A DNA stretch of 64,000 nt from Hemicordylus capensis (GCF_027244095.1 NC_069670.1:19457820-19521819), one strand, 5' to 3'; shown: positions 18,601 through 27,896, counted from the stretch's first letter. Program-made: numbers and translations. Notes: generated from the sequence alone by a model not told the origin.

Positions 18601-20248
18601 CGTTCCGGAGGCCCAACCAGCAGACCTCCGCTTCTCCCTACAGAAATTCCAGCTAATGGATGCGAGCAATGAATCCACTGGAGAGTTCCAAGAGGAGCTG
18701 ATGGATGAGCCGCGTGTGGAAAGCCAAGCCGGGAGGGATAAATAATTCATCCCGATTGATCAAGCTGGCTCCGGTTGCCGCCCTGCCCGGCTCTCATCGC
18801 ACGAGCTGATGGTCTGCTTGTGTTGCATTTCAGGTTACTGTCGAGGAGGAAAGTTACCTGGCCCATCCGACCCGCGACAGGGCAAAGATCCAGCACTCTC
18901 GGCGACCTCCGACTCGAGGCCACCTGATGGCTGTGGTATGTATGTCGGGAAGCCAAATCCCGTGCCTCCACCTTTCTCCCAAATTCAATAAACTATCAGA
19001 TTTTAGAACAGCGTGATAGGGAGAAAGATGTCGGCTCACATAAATGCGAATTGTTTGTTCCATTTATTTCATTTTCTATCCCGCTCTTCCTCCGAGGAGC
19101 TCAGAGCAGTGTACATGGTTATGTTTATCCTCACAACAACCCTGTGAGGTAGGCTAGGCTCAGAGAGACACGACTGACCCAGAGTCACCCCATGAGTTTC
19201 TTGGTTGAATGGAGATTCGAACTCAGGTCTTCCCGGTCCTAGTCCAACACTTGAACCACTACACTATGCTGGTTCTTCTTCTGAGTTTTGAAAACCCAGC
19301 CACAGTTATTCTGGCTGAAGATGATGGGAGTTATGGTTCATGCCAACAGCCAGGTTTACCCACCCCTGTGTTAGAAGGAACGTTGGTGGGTTGGTTTGTG
19401 ACCCTGTTGTCATGATCCTTGGGAAATCCCGCATAACACCCAGCTCTTCCTGTTTTGGCGGTCCATGTTTGCAGGCATCTACCTCGACATCTGATGGAAT
19501 GCTGACGCTCGACTTGATTCAGGAAGAGGACGCTTCCCCCGAAGACCACGGCACCTGTGAGGAGAGCTTCCGGGTTGACCTGGATAAATCAGCAGCCCAC
19601 CTCAGCGCTGGGCGGAGGTGTTCGGATTCGGAAAATGTCAAGCCGCCAGAGAAAAGCCGGACGAATAGCCTGCCGCGGCGGGAGGCCAGCTTATGGGATA
19701 AGTTCTCGCAACGCAAAGACTCTCTTGACAAGGGGACCATGTACACGCCGCAGGTGCCGAAGAAGCTCTCCCACTCCGAAAAGAACAAGTGTGTCTCCAT
19801 GGAAGAGATCCTGTCTTGCCGGGACTCGACTTCGGCTCACCGGGCCGTGCTGAGAAAGGGCCTGGAGGACCAGTTTGCCTCGGCTGCCGAACCGGAGCAG
19901 CTGACTCGGATACAGGAACTTGTGGCGTTGAAACTTGAAAAGACGCAGGAAATGCTCACGGAGGTGAAGGGCTACGGAGAAGGGAAGCGTAAGGCCAAGG
20001 AGCCTGGTACCCTCACCTCCACCACCTCCTCTTCTTCCTCCTCCTCCTCTTCCAAGGTAGACTCGGAGGCCATCTTGCAGGAGACCGAGAGGCTGCTGGG
20101 AGAGGCCTCCTCCAACTGGAGCCAGGCCCAGAAAGTGCTTCAGGAGGTCCAAGAACTCAGAAACCTGTACAAACAGCTTGAACTGCAACTTTCGGACCCT
20201 AAACCCAAACAGAGCACACAATCTCAGTACCGGAAGAGTATGATGTGA
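9524..20248 (+). CDS. PLEKHO1: PLEKHO1 (CKIP-1) gene, exons 3 to 6
   Basis: Four exons, all joined in phase 0, encode 373 residues matching remembered vertebrate PLEKHO1 from the second half of the PH domain to the C-terminus (ends SQYRKSMM; human ends SQYRKSLM). The human protein is about 409 residues, so only the first 55-60 should be missing. In other vertebrates PLEKHO1 is a PH-domain adaptor at the plasma membrane and nucleus that binds casein kinase 2 alpha, actin-capping protein and the ubiquitin ligase Smurf1; its C-terminal leucine zipper regulates the PH domain. Introns are 4381, 4683 and 539 bases, with GT-AG ends. Exons 1-2 were sought in 1-9500 by looking for the WVRKFCGKG-like segment and not found. 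Identity rests on recalled protein sequence, but the match is long and uninterrupted. Confidence 0.95.
9742..9946 (+). mobile_element. tRNA unit of composite SINE split by a hAT MITE
   Basis: The left part has GTGTATGAGCACCTTCTTTG and box B AGGTTCAGCCCC. The MITE interrupts at CCCTGG and a degenerate CCCTGG repeats after it. The body beyond is not recognisable. Confidence 0.65.
9804..9936. mobile_element. hAT-type hairpin MITE
   Basis: Terminal CAGTCTTCCC pairs with GGGAACACTG. Flanks GCCCCTGG (9796-9803) and GTCCCTGG (9937-9944) agree at 7 of 8 bases. Confidence 0.88.
10040..10173. mobile_element. hAT-like hairpin MITE, second family
   Basis: Ends CAGGCCTGCTCAACT and GTCGAGCAGGCCTG pair, and the arms carry ACTACAACTCCCACAATCCC and its complement. 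No convincing target duplication was found. Confidence 0.75.
10333..10654 (+). mobile_element. 5S/tRNA composite SINE, reference-quality full copy
   Basis: This copy shows the whole design. The 5S-like box A is at 10377-10390 and box C (TTGGATGGGTGAC) at 10406-10418. A tRNA-Ala-like unit at about 10455-10523 has GGGGCTGTTGCTCAGTGG, an anticodon-arm CTTGCATGC and box B GGTTCACTCCC. The shared body ends in TTCCTCTGTTCC. Confidence 0.92.
11017..11368 (+). mobile_element. 5S/tRNA composite SINE with internal duplications
   Basis: The first 20 bases (GGAGAGCTGGTC) and the 5S box A segment (GCTTAGCAGGGTCCACC) each occur twice. The rest of the element, to TTCCTATGTTCCTATG, is intact. Confidence 0.85.
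11828..12069 (-). mobile_element. MIR-like tRNA SINE
   Basis: Antisense full copy from a TTTATTTA tail to TAGTCCAACACTTGAACCAC and the box A region. Confidence 0.85.
12313..12484. mobile_element. Short MITE with long terminal inverted repeats, TA-type
   Basis: The left end CCGTATTTTACGGACTATAA and the right end pair over about 30 bases. TA flanks both ends, suggesting a Tc1/mariner-like origin. GACTATAAGACGC is repeated inside. Confidence 0.7.
12496..12815 (-). mobile_element. 5S/tRNA composite SINE, near full length
   Basis: On the minus strand it has the head GGAGAGCTGGGCTTGTGG, TTTGCTAAGCAGGGTCTG, and a tRNA unit with the CCTGCTTGCATGCAGG anticodon-arm remnant. Confidence 0.88.
13261..13390. 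mobile_element. hAT-type hairpin MITE
   Basis: CGGTGTTCCCTGTAACAG at the left pairs with CCCTGTTAGGCTGG at the right. The arms contain ACTACAACTCCCATCATCCC. Confidence 0.78.
13424..13487 (-). mobile_element. L2-type LINE 3' end fragment
   Basis: Antisense remnant containing TATACACTGCTTTTCAA and AAAGCGGTTTACAGTG. Confidence 0.55.
13584..13720. mobile_element. hAT-type hairpin MITE
   Basis: Ends CAGTGGTTCCC and GGGAACACTG. Flanks CTGCTGAC and CTGCAGAC match at 7 of 8 bases. Confidence 0.88.
13730..14033 (+). mobile_element. 5S/tRNA composite SINE abutting PLEKHO1 exon 4
   Basis: Runs from GAGCTGGCCTTGTGG to TAAGTTCCTATGTTC. Its last base is 12 bases before the exon start, and a branch-point-like CCTAAGT lies in its tail. 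Confidence 0.88.
14046..14150 (+). CDS. PLEKHO1: PLEKHO1 exon 4 (PH domain C-terminal helix)
   Basis: The exon encodes 35 residues starting [17 protein letters not shown]. It carries the invariant PH-domain tryptophan in the C-terminal helix ([12 protein letters not shown]) and ends at DE before a GTGAGA donor. The acceptor (TTCTTCTCTCCTAG) sits directly after the tail of a composite SINE that ends near 14033, so the branch point and part of the pyrimidine tract probably lie in SINE-derived sequence. Confidence 0.95.
14343..14478. mobile_element. hAT-type hairpin MITE
   Basis: Ends CAGTGTTTCCTCTC and GAGGGGACACTG. Flanks ACAGGGAC and AGAGGGAG agree at 6 of 8. The left arm has ACTACAACTCCCATAATGCC. 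Confidence 0.82.
14582..14630. repeat. (ATT)n microsatellite
   Basis: ATT repeats with one slip, in PLEKHO1 intron 4. Confidence 0.9.
14725..14868 (+). mobile_element. 5S/tRNA composite SINE, 3' half
   Basis: Starts at a remnant of box B and CCCTGGC, then the body to TTCCTATGTTCCTATG. Confidence 0.8.
14869..16021. other. Unassigned part of PLEKHO1 intron 4
   Basis: Apart from the SINE fragment at 15598-15695 nothing was recognised. The parts of introns 3 and 4 between listed repeats (10655-11016, 11369-11827, 18499-18833) are likewise empty. Confidence 0.4.
15598..15695 (-). mobile_element. 5S/tRNA composite SINE, old 3' fragment
   Basis: Antisense GACTGAGTCAGGCCCTTGG and GACTGGCAGCAGC match the family tail; the rest is eroded. 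Confidence 0.5.
16022..16300 (+). mobile_element. L2-type LINE 3' end
   Basis: Same order of motifs as the 5.2-kb copy. It has a short internal duplication of an ACACATTATGTTTTT segment. Confidence 0.75.
16606..16985 (-). mobile_element. Bov-B (RTE) LINE 3' fragment
   Basis: Minus-strand translation contains [20 protein letters not shown] and [13 protein letters not shown], characteristic of the C-terminal end of Bov-B ORF2. The 3' end GTCGACTTGACAGCAC-type sequence lies next to (ATGG)n. Confidence 0.85.
17002..17362. mobile_element. Small MITE split by an L2-type fragment
   Basis: Left part ACCATATTTACCTGAACAAG and right part CTTCTATTTGGGTAAG resemble inverted ends. An L2-type tail (17118-17313) sits between. 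A relative lies at 6366-6530. Confidence 0.5.
17118..17313 (-). mobile_element. L2-type LINE 3' end
   Basis: Antisense TTTCTATACGGCCCTTCC and GCCCAAAGGGCTCACAATCT, with TTTATTTATT-type tail sequence. Confidence 0.75.
17577..17790 (-). mobile_element. Sauria SINE
   Basis: Antisense AAAGGTAAAGTGTGCCGTCG, the Bov-B-like 3' end with its ACCTTT tail, then GGGATTTGAACCGGCAACC (box B). Confidence 0.88.
17822..18498 (+). mobile_element. 5S/tRNA composite SINE split by a LINE insertion
   Basis: The 5S unit (17822-17942) and the tRNA unit with body (18288-18498) flank an antisense LINE fragment. AGATGTTCTCCTTAG and AGATATTCTCCTTAG form the target duplication. Confidence 0.9.
17943..18287 (-). mobile_element. 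LINE 3' fragment with C-terminal CCHC segment
   Basis: Minus-strand reading of 18010-18264 gives [18 protein letters not shown], a Cys-His motif typical of the C-terminus of some LINE ORF2 proteins, then a 3' UTR and a (TTAC)n tail. It is flanked by a 15-bp duplication. The LINE clade is uncertain; it differs from the Bov-B and L2 fragments here. Confidence 0.8.
18834..18935 (+). CDS. PLEKHO1: PLEKHO1 exon 5
   Basis: The exon encodes 34 residues beginning [17 protein letters not shown] and ending RGHLMAV. The human counterpart as recalled reads VEEDSYLAHP, so this copy is one residue shorter. The acceptor is TTGCATTTCAG and the donor GTATGT. The segment is basic (HSRRPPTRG) and joins the PH domain to the linker. 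Confidence 0.95.
19061..19274 (-). mobile_element. MIR-like tRNA SINE in PLEKHO1 intron 5
   Basis: Antisense copy with the same 5' flank as the 12-kb copy (AGAARCCAGCATAGTGTAG-like), suggesting one subfamily. It occupies nearly half of the 539-base intron. Confidence 0.82.
19475..20248 (+). CDS. PLEKHO1: PLEKHO1 exon 6 (linker and C-terminal leucine-zipper region)
   Basis: The exon encodes 257 residues to a TGA. It opens with [19 protein letters not shown], contains SFRVDLDKS and YTPQVPKKL, both conserved in human, and ends with the segment [18 protein letters not shown], a helix with leucine spacing that corresponds to the C-terminal zipper. A run of nine serines precedes that helix (around 20030-20055). 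A segment including [14 protein letters not shown] is longer than its recalled human counterpart, and the exon product is about 20 residues longer than in human. Codon use is GC-rich, unlike the later part of the window. Confidence 0.95.
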   Translation, partial: ASTSTSDGMLTLDLIQEEDASPEDHGTCEESFRVDLDKSAAHLSAGRRCSDSENVKPPEKSRTNSLPRREASLWDKFSQRKDSLDKGTMYTPQVPKKLSHSEKNKCVSMEEILSCRDSTSAHRAVLRKGLEDQFASAAEPEQLTRIQELVALKLEKTQEMLTEVKGYGEGKRKAKEPGTLTSTTSSSSSSSSSKVDSEAILQETERLLGEASSNWSQAQKVLQEVQELRNLYKQLELQLSDPKPKQSTQSQYRKSMM

Positions 20249-20480
20249 AGGCAAGCTCTGGGCTCTAGGTGGGAAGGACTGGGGATTCGGTGGCCAGGGA
20301 GGGTTAGTATGTCTTTCTTTTTTTTAAATTTACAGTGTTTGATGCATACGAGGTGCCTGTTCTCACTCATCTGACCCCTGCTCCTCACAAGCTCAATTTC
20401 TCCCCCCTTATGTTCCCATGAGTCTTTTTTCCCTCTCAGGCCTCAGACCAACACGTTCCAATAAATCAGTTTGCATCCAT
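20249..20480 (+). other. PLEKHO1: PLEKHO1 3' UTR with poly(A) signal
   Basis: An AATAAA hexamer lies at 20460-20465, 212 bases after the stop codon. No earlier AATAAA was seen after the stop. The UTR end near 20480 is inferred; a longer UTR using a later signal is possible. Confidence 0.55.
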
Positions 20481-20734
20481 CCATTTTCATTTATTTTTTC
20501 CCCCAAGCATCGTTTTTCCAGATCGCGCTCTCTCTCTATAAAAGTACTCTCAGTCAGAGAACTCAATCTCTCTAAGTTCTTGCAGAGAGACTCGTAGATT
20601 CTGTGCCGTTCTATTTTTGTGGCGGGGGGTGGGGGGGCAAAATCGCACCCCAGAATTTGGCCAAATCTCTGCAGAGAGCATCTGCAGTCTCCAAACAACA
20701 ACCATGGAAGTTCCCAGCCCAAAGGAAGAGGTTG

Positions 20735-20968
20735 ACTGCACACAAAATTCACACAAAGCAATTTGAATTCGAATTGATTCGGAACCATTGAACCAGGGTG
20801 GAGATGAATTAAAATCTATTCGAATTCACCCGAACTCGAATTAAATTCGATTCAAATTGGGGTGGATTTGAATCAATTCAAATGCATCGCCGCTCTGTTC
20901 AATGGCTCCGGATCCAATCAAATCAGATTCAGTTGAATCGATTCATGTGAATTCTGTGCACATCCCTA
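20735..20968. mobile_element. hAT-like element, one end preserved
   Basis: The right end TGTGCACATCCCTA is the same terminus as the 54.5-kb foldback element. The body is made of GAATTGATTCGAA-type runs. The left end was not found. Confidence 0.5.
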
Positions 20969-22149
20969 GTCTCGGACAGAGGCAAGCACTCCAAGGACAT
21001 CTTTCCAGCTTTAATCGCCAGCTCCTGGAGATTTAAGCTAGATCCCAGGTTCAAAGTGTTTGTTGCCATAGCATAACAGCAAATGGCCTCCTTCCCCTTC
21101 CTTTCCAGGTGTAGTTTCTCCTTCTGCTTCATCTCTGCCTCTCTCCAAGCCGTTCCGCCACCCCCGTGGCCGTTTTCCTGCTCCCAGCTGCCACTTTGGT
21201 CTGTGTCCAAAATTCTGCCACAAAGGCAGTGAACATCTTGCAGCTTCAACTGTGCAAGAAGTGATTTGAATTTCTACGCTGCAGTGGCAGAAGTAAAAGG
21301 CCCAGAGAGGGTCCAAACCAATTGATTCCACTCGGTGTTGAAGCTCTAGTCAGGAATGGTCTACTCAGTTTGGGGAAACATGATTTCTTTTTTTTCCTTT
21401 TTTTTTAAACCTGATTGCTCTTGCTTGGGCAGAATTCCAGTCCTCTGGCTTCATGCTTAAGCACCTCCTCATTGGCAGGGTTGTGCAGACGCTCTGGGCA
21501 ACGCGGCCTGCGCAGTGTAGAACATTGAAGCATGACGCATCAATACTCCTCCTTATCTTCAGGTGTAGCTCTTCAGGCAGAGTACCTGACTAGCTTAGAA
21601 AGAAGACCCGTGAGCTACGGGATTTCCAGTTCTCCACTGGTCTTGCAGAGTGAGATGTGTGCAGACCAATCTTGCTCTTCCTACGTTGTTACTTTTTCCT
21701 ACGTCCTCATGTATGTGTGGCGAATCGATCGTCAACTTCCAATGCAAAAAAGAACCCATCCACAGGTATTCGCGGTGATGTCCTTTCCGGGAGCTTTCGT
21801 CTGTTCTTCTCCGTTCTGTTTCTTTTAACTTTGCTGGCCCCGAAGCACAAGAGATGTAGCCCTTGGACACGAAGGAGCTCCAGAATAGGCGTCGCATTGA
21901 TTGGGGCCAGTTTTCTCCTAACTGCTGCTCTGGATGCACAAATTCAGTTGCCTCGAATGGGGTCGGCGACTGGTGTGAGCAGCTAGGAAAGCCAGGCCAC
22001 TGAAGAGCCCACCAAGACAAATAACTCTCCTCTTATCCCTGCTACTCTCAGTGGCTCTTATCCCTGCTGCGAGGGCCCCCCTGCTGTGAGGCCCCACGGC
22101 ATATTGGGGGGGCGGCGCTCCTGCCAGCACCCCGCACCCGCCACATCAA
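20969..22149. other. Unassigned sequence downstream of PLEKHO1
   Basis: No coding frame with splice sites and no named repeat before the foldback element. The same is true of 22476-23146 and 23521-23916. Confidence 0.4.
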
Positions 22150-22475
22150 GCCAAACCGCCAAAATTCACCTTAGATTTTAGCCGTCAGTGTGCATGGTTG
22201 GGGGAGGGAGTGAGCCACGTAGGCCTCCCCCTGCCCCATGGTGGCTACTGGGCCTGCCCATCTGGCTCAGTGGCCCTTGAAAACTGTGAGGTGCACCAGT
22301 GCAGAATGCAGGTGCGCTGGAGCGCCTCGCAGTTTTCAAGGGCCGCTGGGCCAGCAGCCGTTCCATCCCCCACCCCCCACAGTGTAGGGGGAGGGGCCTG
22401 CTTGGCTCCCCCCTCCAGCTCCCCCCAACCACCCACATTGGCAGTTAAAATTAAGGTAAATTTTGGCAGTTCAGC
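22150..22475. mobile_element. GC-rich palindromic foldback element
   Basis: Arms of about 160 bases meet near 22312. Left arm motifs CCAAAATTCACCTTAGATTT and GGCCCTTGAAAACTG pair with AAATTTTGGCAG and CAGTTTTCAAGGGCC on the right. G/C-rich flanks to about 22069 and 22575 may belong to it. Confidence 0.75.
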
Positions 22476-23146
22476 ACAGTGGGGCAGAAACGGGTGGTGT
22501 CCTGAGGCCCCCCTCCCAGAGGCCCCCCTGGACCCTTGGAGGCCGTGGACCGGGGCCCCAAGGTCCCGCCTCTAGCTACCAGCATTCAGGCCGGGCAGAT
22601 TTAGAACATCTTAAGCAGCCTTATTGCCTCTTTTCCATCTCTAGGGTTGAAGACGTGTTGAAAAATCACAATGGGCGTCCGTCCCCCTCCAATCATCCCG
22701 ACCAGCCCAGCTGGCTTATGTGTTAAGAAGACCATCAGGATGGGGTGATTAAGAGTCATGGGATTGGCCTAGAGAGCATGCCTGTTGAACGGAGCACTAG
22801 GCCCCAAGAAATGCACACTGACTCCAGAGCGTATCTCAGGTATCCTCGTCTTGCTGATGTCCCCCAGGCTGTACAGCTCAGATTTCCTGCTTTTGCATCA
22901 TCCGATAGGAGGAGGAAACCACACTCTGTTCCTCACAGGGCCAGTCCGGCGACGTGGTTCTTCTATGTGGCTCTGCAGGCCTGAAAGCCTGTCGCAGTTG
23001 GTTCTTCCAGAACCTCCTCTCCACCAGAAGTGTTGTGTCAATTTGGGCTTCGCCCCTGGCCAAATAGCAAGACACGGCTTCATTTGTGAGATTTTTTTTT
23101 TAAAGAGTTTTAAAAACTCTCCAGGTTTTTGTTTTCTGTTCTGTGG

Positions 23147-23520
23147 TTGAAAACCCTCCAATCTTGGACATGCAACATTATTTTTCTTTGAGTTTGGGGG
23201 GCGAAATGTTTCCCTCTGCCATTCACATTTGCACTTTTGTGTTCAACTGTAGAATTAGACTATCTATGCTTTCAGTCCCAGTGGGAGCCATTTTGCTTCC
23301 CATTGGGCAGACTCTTCCAAATACAGGTGAGGAAAGTCGTTTCACCTGTATTTGGAAGAGCCTGCCCAATGGGAAACAAAATGGCTCCCACTGAAAGCAT
23401 AGATAGTCTAATTCTATATTTGAACACAAAGGTGCAAATGTGAATGGCAGAGGGATACATTTCACGCACCCCAGTTCAAAGAAAAATAATGTTGCATGTC
23501 CAGGATTGGAGGGTTTTCAA
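23147..23520. mobile_element. Near-perfect 374-bp palindrome (foldback MITE)
   Basis: Left end TTGAAAACCCTCCAATCTTG pairs with the right end, and arms of about 180 bases differ at few positions. The centre near 23335 is GGAAAGTCGTTTC. No target duplication was certain. Confidence 0.88.
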
Positions 23521-23916
23521 GTTTCAAGCTTTTCAAGTTTCAAACTTTGAGCCTGAGCGCCGATTTTCAAGCTGTGAGTTATGTCATGAGGAACTCAAGT
23601 TGGGAACTCCTCCATCCAAATAGACCTTCTGTACATAAAACCCAACTTCCGTTGCCATCACCTACATCTTGCTTAATTTGTCTATTTCCAGATTTAATTA
23701 GGTCATTTTCAGTGCATGATCCAGCTAACCCTTGACTTGCTTTGCTCTCCGTTTCCCCCCACTTTTGGCATGAGTTCAAATTATCCCGGTTTATGTTGAC
23801 TTTTTAGGTTGACAACTGGCTGCCTTAGCTTTAGATGCCATGGCTGTGGATTTGGCTAGTTGGCTATCCGCACAGCTCTCCCCATGATGGTTCACAGACA
23901 TGGTCCTGTGTGCCTG

Positions 23917-24148
23917 TAAAGGTAAAGTGGGCCGTCAAGTCAGTTCGACTCCTGGAGCCTACAGAGCCCTGTAGTTGTCTTTGGTAGAATACAGGAGGGG
24001 TTTCCCATTGCCTCCTCCTGCACAGTCTGAGATGATGCCTTTCAGCATCTTCCTATATCGCTGCTGCCCAATATAGTACCAGTGGGGATTCAAACCGTCA
24101 ACCTTCTGCTTGTTAGTCAAGCATTTCCCCGCTGCGCCACTGAAGGTG
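23917..24148 (-). mobile_element. Sauria SINE, near full length
   Basis: Antisense from TAAAGGTAAAGTGGGCCGTC to the tRNA head (CATTTCCCCGCTGCGCCAC). Confidence 0.9.
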
Positions 24149-24904
24149 GTTGGAGACAAAAGTGGGCAGATCGGCTGCCGTAGCTTGGGAGAAGGCTACC
24201 TTTCCCAAGCCATGCCCTACAACAGTACCTTGGAACCAGACGCTAAACACCTTTGTTAGATTTGCATGGTTGGCTACTGTAGCTTGAAGAAGGCTACTGT
24301 AGCTTGGAGTTCCCAAGCCACTTGCCATAACAGCCCCTTGGATCCAGAAGCAAAAAAATATTAAATTCCCATGGTATCCTACCGCACTGAAAGCTCTAAC
24401 AACACCCTCAGCTTCTCCCTAGCCTTTCTGACCAGCAGGCCGGTCAGAGATGATAGAGAACGTAAGAACATCACCTTGGAGCAGAGCCAGTGAGTCACCT
24501 CATCCAGTTAGTGGCTCAAAAACAAGATATCCTATACCAGAACCATCTTTCACGGATGATTGTCCAACCTGTTCTCAGAAAGCCTCAAAAGGAACGGGAT
24601 CCTACCCCATATAACGCTGCTTCCAGTTCCGGAACCACTTTTACGGTTTCCTAATATTTAATGTTAATCTTCCTTGTTCTTTAGACGCGACGGCTTTTTA
24701 TCCACTTGTCAGGAGCTCAGGTGAACAATGGTTCTTTCTTTCACTCTCTTAAATATTTGAGGACACGCTGGCCTCATTGCATATGCAAACATGATACACG
24801 CTCCCATCAGCCGGTTTTCCTTACAGGAGGTACATTTTAGATCTTGTATCAGGTGTCTTAGCGGATTTCCTCTGCATTCTTCTCCATCTCCCATCTCCAA
24901 AGGG

Positions 24905-25190
24905 GCCTGCTTTATCTAACCCAGCATCCTGCTTCCCACGGGGACTAACCAGACACCTCTAGAAAGCTGATAAGCAGGACATGAAGACCTGGTTTGTCTA
25001 TTCCCAGCATTGGGGATTTAGGTAAGATGTGCCTCTGAACATAGAGACTCCTAATCCATGAGGACTAGCCTCCTTAAATCTGTTTGATCCCTCTTTCCCA
25101 GCCATCCAAGTCTTGTGGCCCTCACCGTCGTCTTGTGGCAGGGAATTCTGGAAAGGCATTGTGCTTTTTGAGAAGGACTTCCTTTAGTCT
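24905..25190 (-). mobile_element. CR1-type LINE 3' fragment, old
   Basis: Antisense ACCCAGCATCCTGCTTCCCA, CTTGTGGCAGGGAATTC and AGAAGGACTTCCTTT. Confidence 0.6.
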
Positions 25191-25369
25191 ATAAGAACGT
25201 CTTGTCAGTGTCCTCCGTAGACTGTGACATTCGGCACAGTGGTCTTAACCAGGATTTAACATGGTAATTTATTGGGTCTTGAGTCTTGGAACAGATGTTC
25301 TGTTCATCTTGTATTCATTCCTATGCCTGTTCCAATCCACCTGCATTCTTAGGTCAGTTCTTTTATGTA

Positions 25370-25580
25370 CTTGGTGGAAAGGCTGTTGCATAGAAGGAAG
25401 AGTGGATTTATTTTCTGTTGCTTCTGAGGACAGGCTTAGGACTGATGGGCTGAAATGGCAAGGAAGCAGATTTTGGCTAGATATTAGGATGGATTTCCTA
25501 ATTAGAGCATTTTTGGACAGCCTGCCTCATGCAGTGTTTGGAAGTTTTCAAACATAGGCCGGGTGGACATCGGTCTGTGT
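25370..25580 (+). mobile_element. CR1-type LINE 3' fragment, sense
   Basis: TTCTGAGGACAGGCTTAGGA and AGATATTAGGATGGATTTCC match the sense strand of CR1 3' regions. Confidence 0.55.
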
Positions 25581-26204
25581 CCTGCACTGCTCAGGGGGGT
25601 TGACTCGAAGATCCCTTTTCCCTTCGCACTCTACAGGTCTATGATTGCGTATATGAATTCACCCCGAGAAATCCCTGCTGTCAATCCCACTTGCAGGATT
25701 GGACTAAAACCCAGCTGCGTGGAAAGAGCGGCACGCATGGCCAGGAAAACACACCAGCCAGGGTTCTGTGTCTGGGCGCCATTTTGTGCCTGTCTTGCTA
25801 ATTAACTGGGCTGTTTTAGCCAACAGGAAGAGAACACACGTCGGATGGCTTGATCATGCGAGGCACGGCCAGCGAGGCCATTCGTACTGTCTCCCGCAAC
25901 ACAGATACGCTGGCATTTGCAGAGGTGAAATATGCCGTGTGTGATTGGACACACGTACGTCCCCAAATACTTGTACACCAGCATGGTAGTTGGGGATGAT
26001 GAGGATTGTGATCCAACCGCTGGAGAGCCAAACTTCTCTAGCCCTACACTAGGACTTCACCACACTTCAGAGAAGCTTTCTCTTGATCCTTAACCATCCA
26101 ATTGGTTGACGCAGCCCTACCAATTAAGATGTGCCCAACGGGTTTGGAGAACCCAGGATCCGTGCTTTTTAACTGGTGTGTTCTCCGAGTCCTGAGGACA
26201 TAGG

Positions 26205-26300
26205 AGGAACAGCCCTGCTGGATCAGGCCCAAGGCCCAGCCAGTCCAGAATCCTGTTTCCCACAGTGGCCCAGGAGGCTTTACAGACAGGGCTGTTAGGC
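26205..26300 (-). mobile_element. CR1-type LINE 3' end
   Basis: Antisense ACAGCCCTGCTGGATCAGGC and CCTGTTTCCCACAGTGGCCC. Confidence 0.72.
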
Positions 26301-27089
26301 CGCACCTCCTCCAGAAGAGAGTGAGGCTATTCTCATGGTCATGCAAAATCAGGCTAAGGGAGCCTAGCCCGATAAGGGAGCCTAGCGAGTGCTCCGCTAA
26401 CCTGGGCTTTCTGCTCGTGAGTTGCTGCGGCATGGCTCCGTGCTGTGGCAACTCATGAGTAGACCCCCGCCTGGGAGGCTAAAAAGCAGCCTCCCGGCTC
26501 GGGGGTCTCTCCAGGGGCCGCGCGGCTCATGAACTCCCCAGCCCCTACCGGCTCCGTGACAGAGCTGGCAGTCGTGTGGGCGGCTGGTTCGGCCACCCGC
26601 AGCCGACTGACGGGTCGTCTGCGGGGAGAACGGGCCAAGCCACTGATTGTGGGAACTGCCTCCTTGTGTGCATCTACACTCCAGCCATATTTACCCCGAA
26701 GTCCCTTCGGGATCCTTGGACCCACTCCACACACCAATCAGGCTTTGTCTTCCGAATTATCTTGATGTATTTCCGGGTTTTTAAAACGCTGGTTTTAAGT
26801 GACCTTTTCTAAAAACGCTGGAGCAAATAGGGAGAGGCACTGATGGAGAATTATTAGCATGATAAGAGGGATACCCTCTTTAGAAATGCATATATAGCTC
26901 TTTAGAAATCTCCCCCCCCACCTGCATTGGCTAGAAGGAAAACACAGAGGGATGTAATGTGAACCTGCATCAAAACAAAACCCAAGAGCTGAGGGGAGGG
27001 GCTGCTTCCCTCAATGCCACGAGTGTCATTTGAAGTGGCTTCGCTCAGCGTTTACCCCGTAGCATGAAGCCAGGTGCAAATAACTCCCA

Positions 27090-27255
27090 GCAGATGCCTC
27101 CGAATCCCACAGGGGGTGAGAGCACGCCCTCTCTCTTGCTGTTGCTCCCCTGCAACTGGTATCTGAGACGCAAGTTTGAGGTGGTATAGAAATATTTTCA
27201 GTAATAATAATAATAATATTTGGAGGCATCCTGCCTCTGAGGCTGGAGGTGGCTT
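27090..27255 (-). mobile_element. CR1-type LINE fragment with inserted short LINE tail
   Basis: Antisense GCTCCCCTGCAACTGGTATC and CATCCTGCCTCTGAGGCTGG are separated by GAGGTGGTATAGAAATATTT plus (AAT)n, a minimal L2-type tail in sense. Confidence 0.65.
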
Positions 27256-27292
27256 ATAGCCAACAGAGTATTTGCCATTGTCACATTTTTGT

Positions 27293-27345
27293 TTTTGTTT
27301 ATTTAACGTATTTCTGTACCGCCCCAAACCTGCGTCTCCTATATG
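27293..27345 (-). mobile_element. L2-type LINE 3' end fragment
   Basis: Antisense TTTATTTAACGTATTTCTG and TACCGCCCCAAACCTGCG. Confidence 0.5.
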
Positions 27346-27896
27346 ACCCCCAATGTTTTGTCTTTGATTTCTGAGGAACACAGAATAGGTTTCTTTTCTT
27401 AATCATTGGTTTTGTTTACCCATTCATTGCTCCGTTTACTTACACAGATTTAACTTGCCGTACATCTCCCTGGTTTTTATTGGAAACACTCCATTTCATT
27501 CCAGATTGGGAACAAAGATTTGTTTAATTCCATTCCCTCTGTCTGTGTGTGTGTGTGTGCGTGTGTGTGTTCTAGAAGGGCCGTGATTAATCATGGATAG
27601 CACAAGCAACAAAGTCTTGTCGCACCTTCAGCCACCCGAAGTGTTATGGCTCTCATGAGTCCACCACCCAGTCCATCAGATGGATGACAGGCCGATATCA
27701 CAGCTTTTCTCTGTGTGGGCCCACGACTGGTAGCAGAAATGGACTGCTGGTGATTCATGGTGGTCATGTCGACAAGCTGCAATTGGTATCTGGGGAAACA
27801 GAAACAGAGAACAGGCAGGATAGGATGGGAGCCAGAATCTAAAAAGGGACCACCAGGCAGAATGCTTCTGGACTGGTCCTGCCCTAGAGATGTGTC

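Noticed and set aside
18647-18746. Possible alternative terminal exon in PLEKHO1 intron 4 ([18 protein letters not shown] after CTTCTCCCTACAG)
   Set aside because: No counterpart in known PLEKHO1, a short frame ending in a stop, and no poly(A) signal seen close by.
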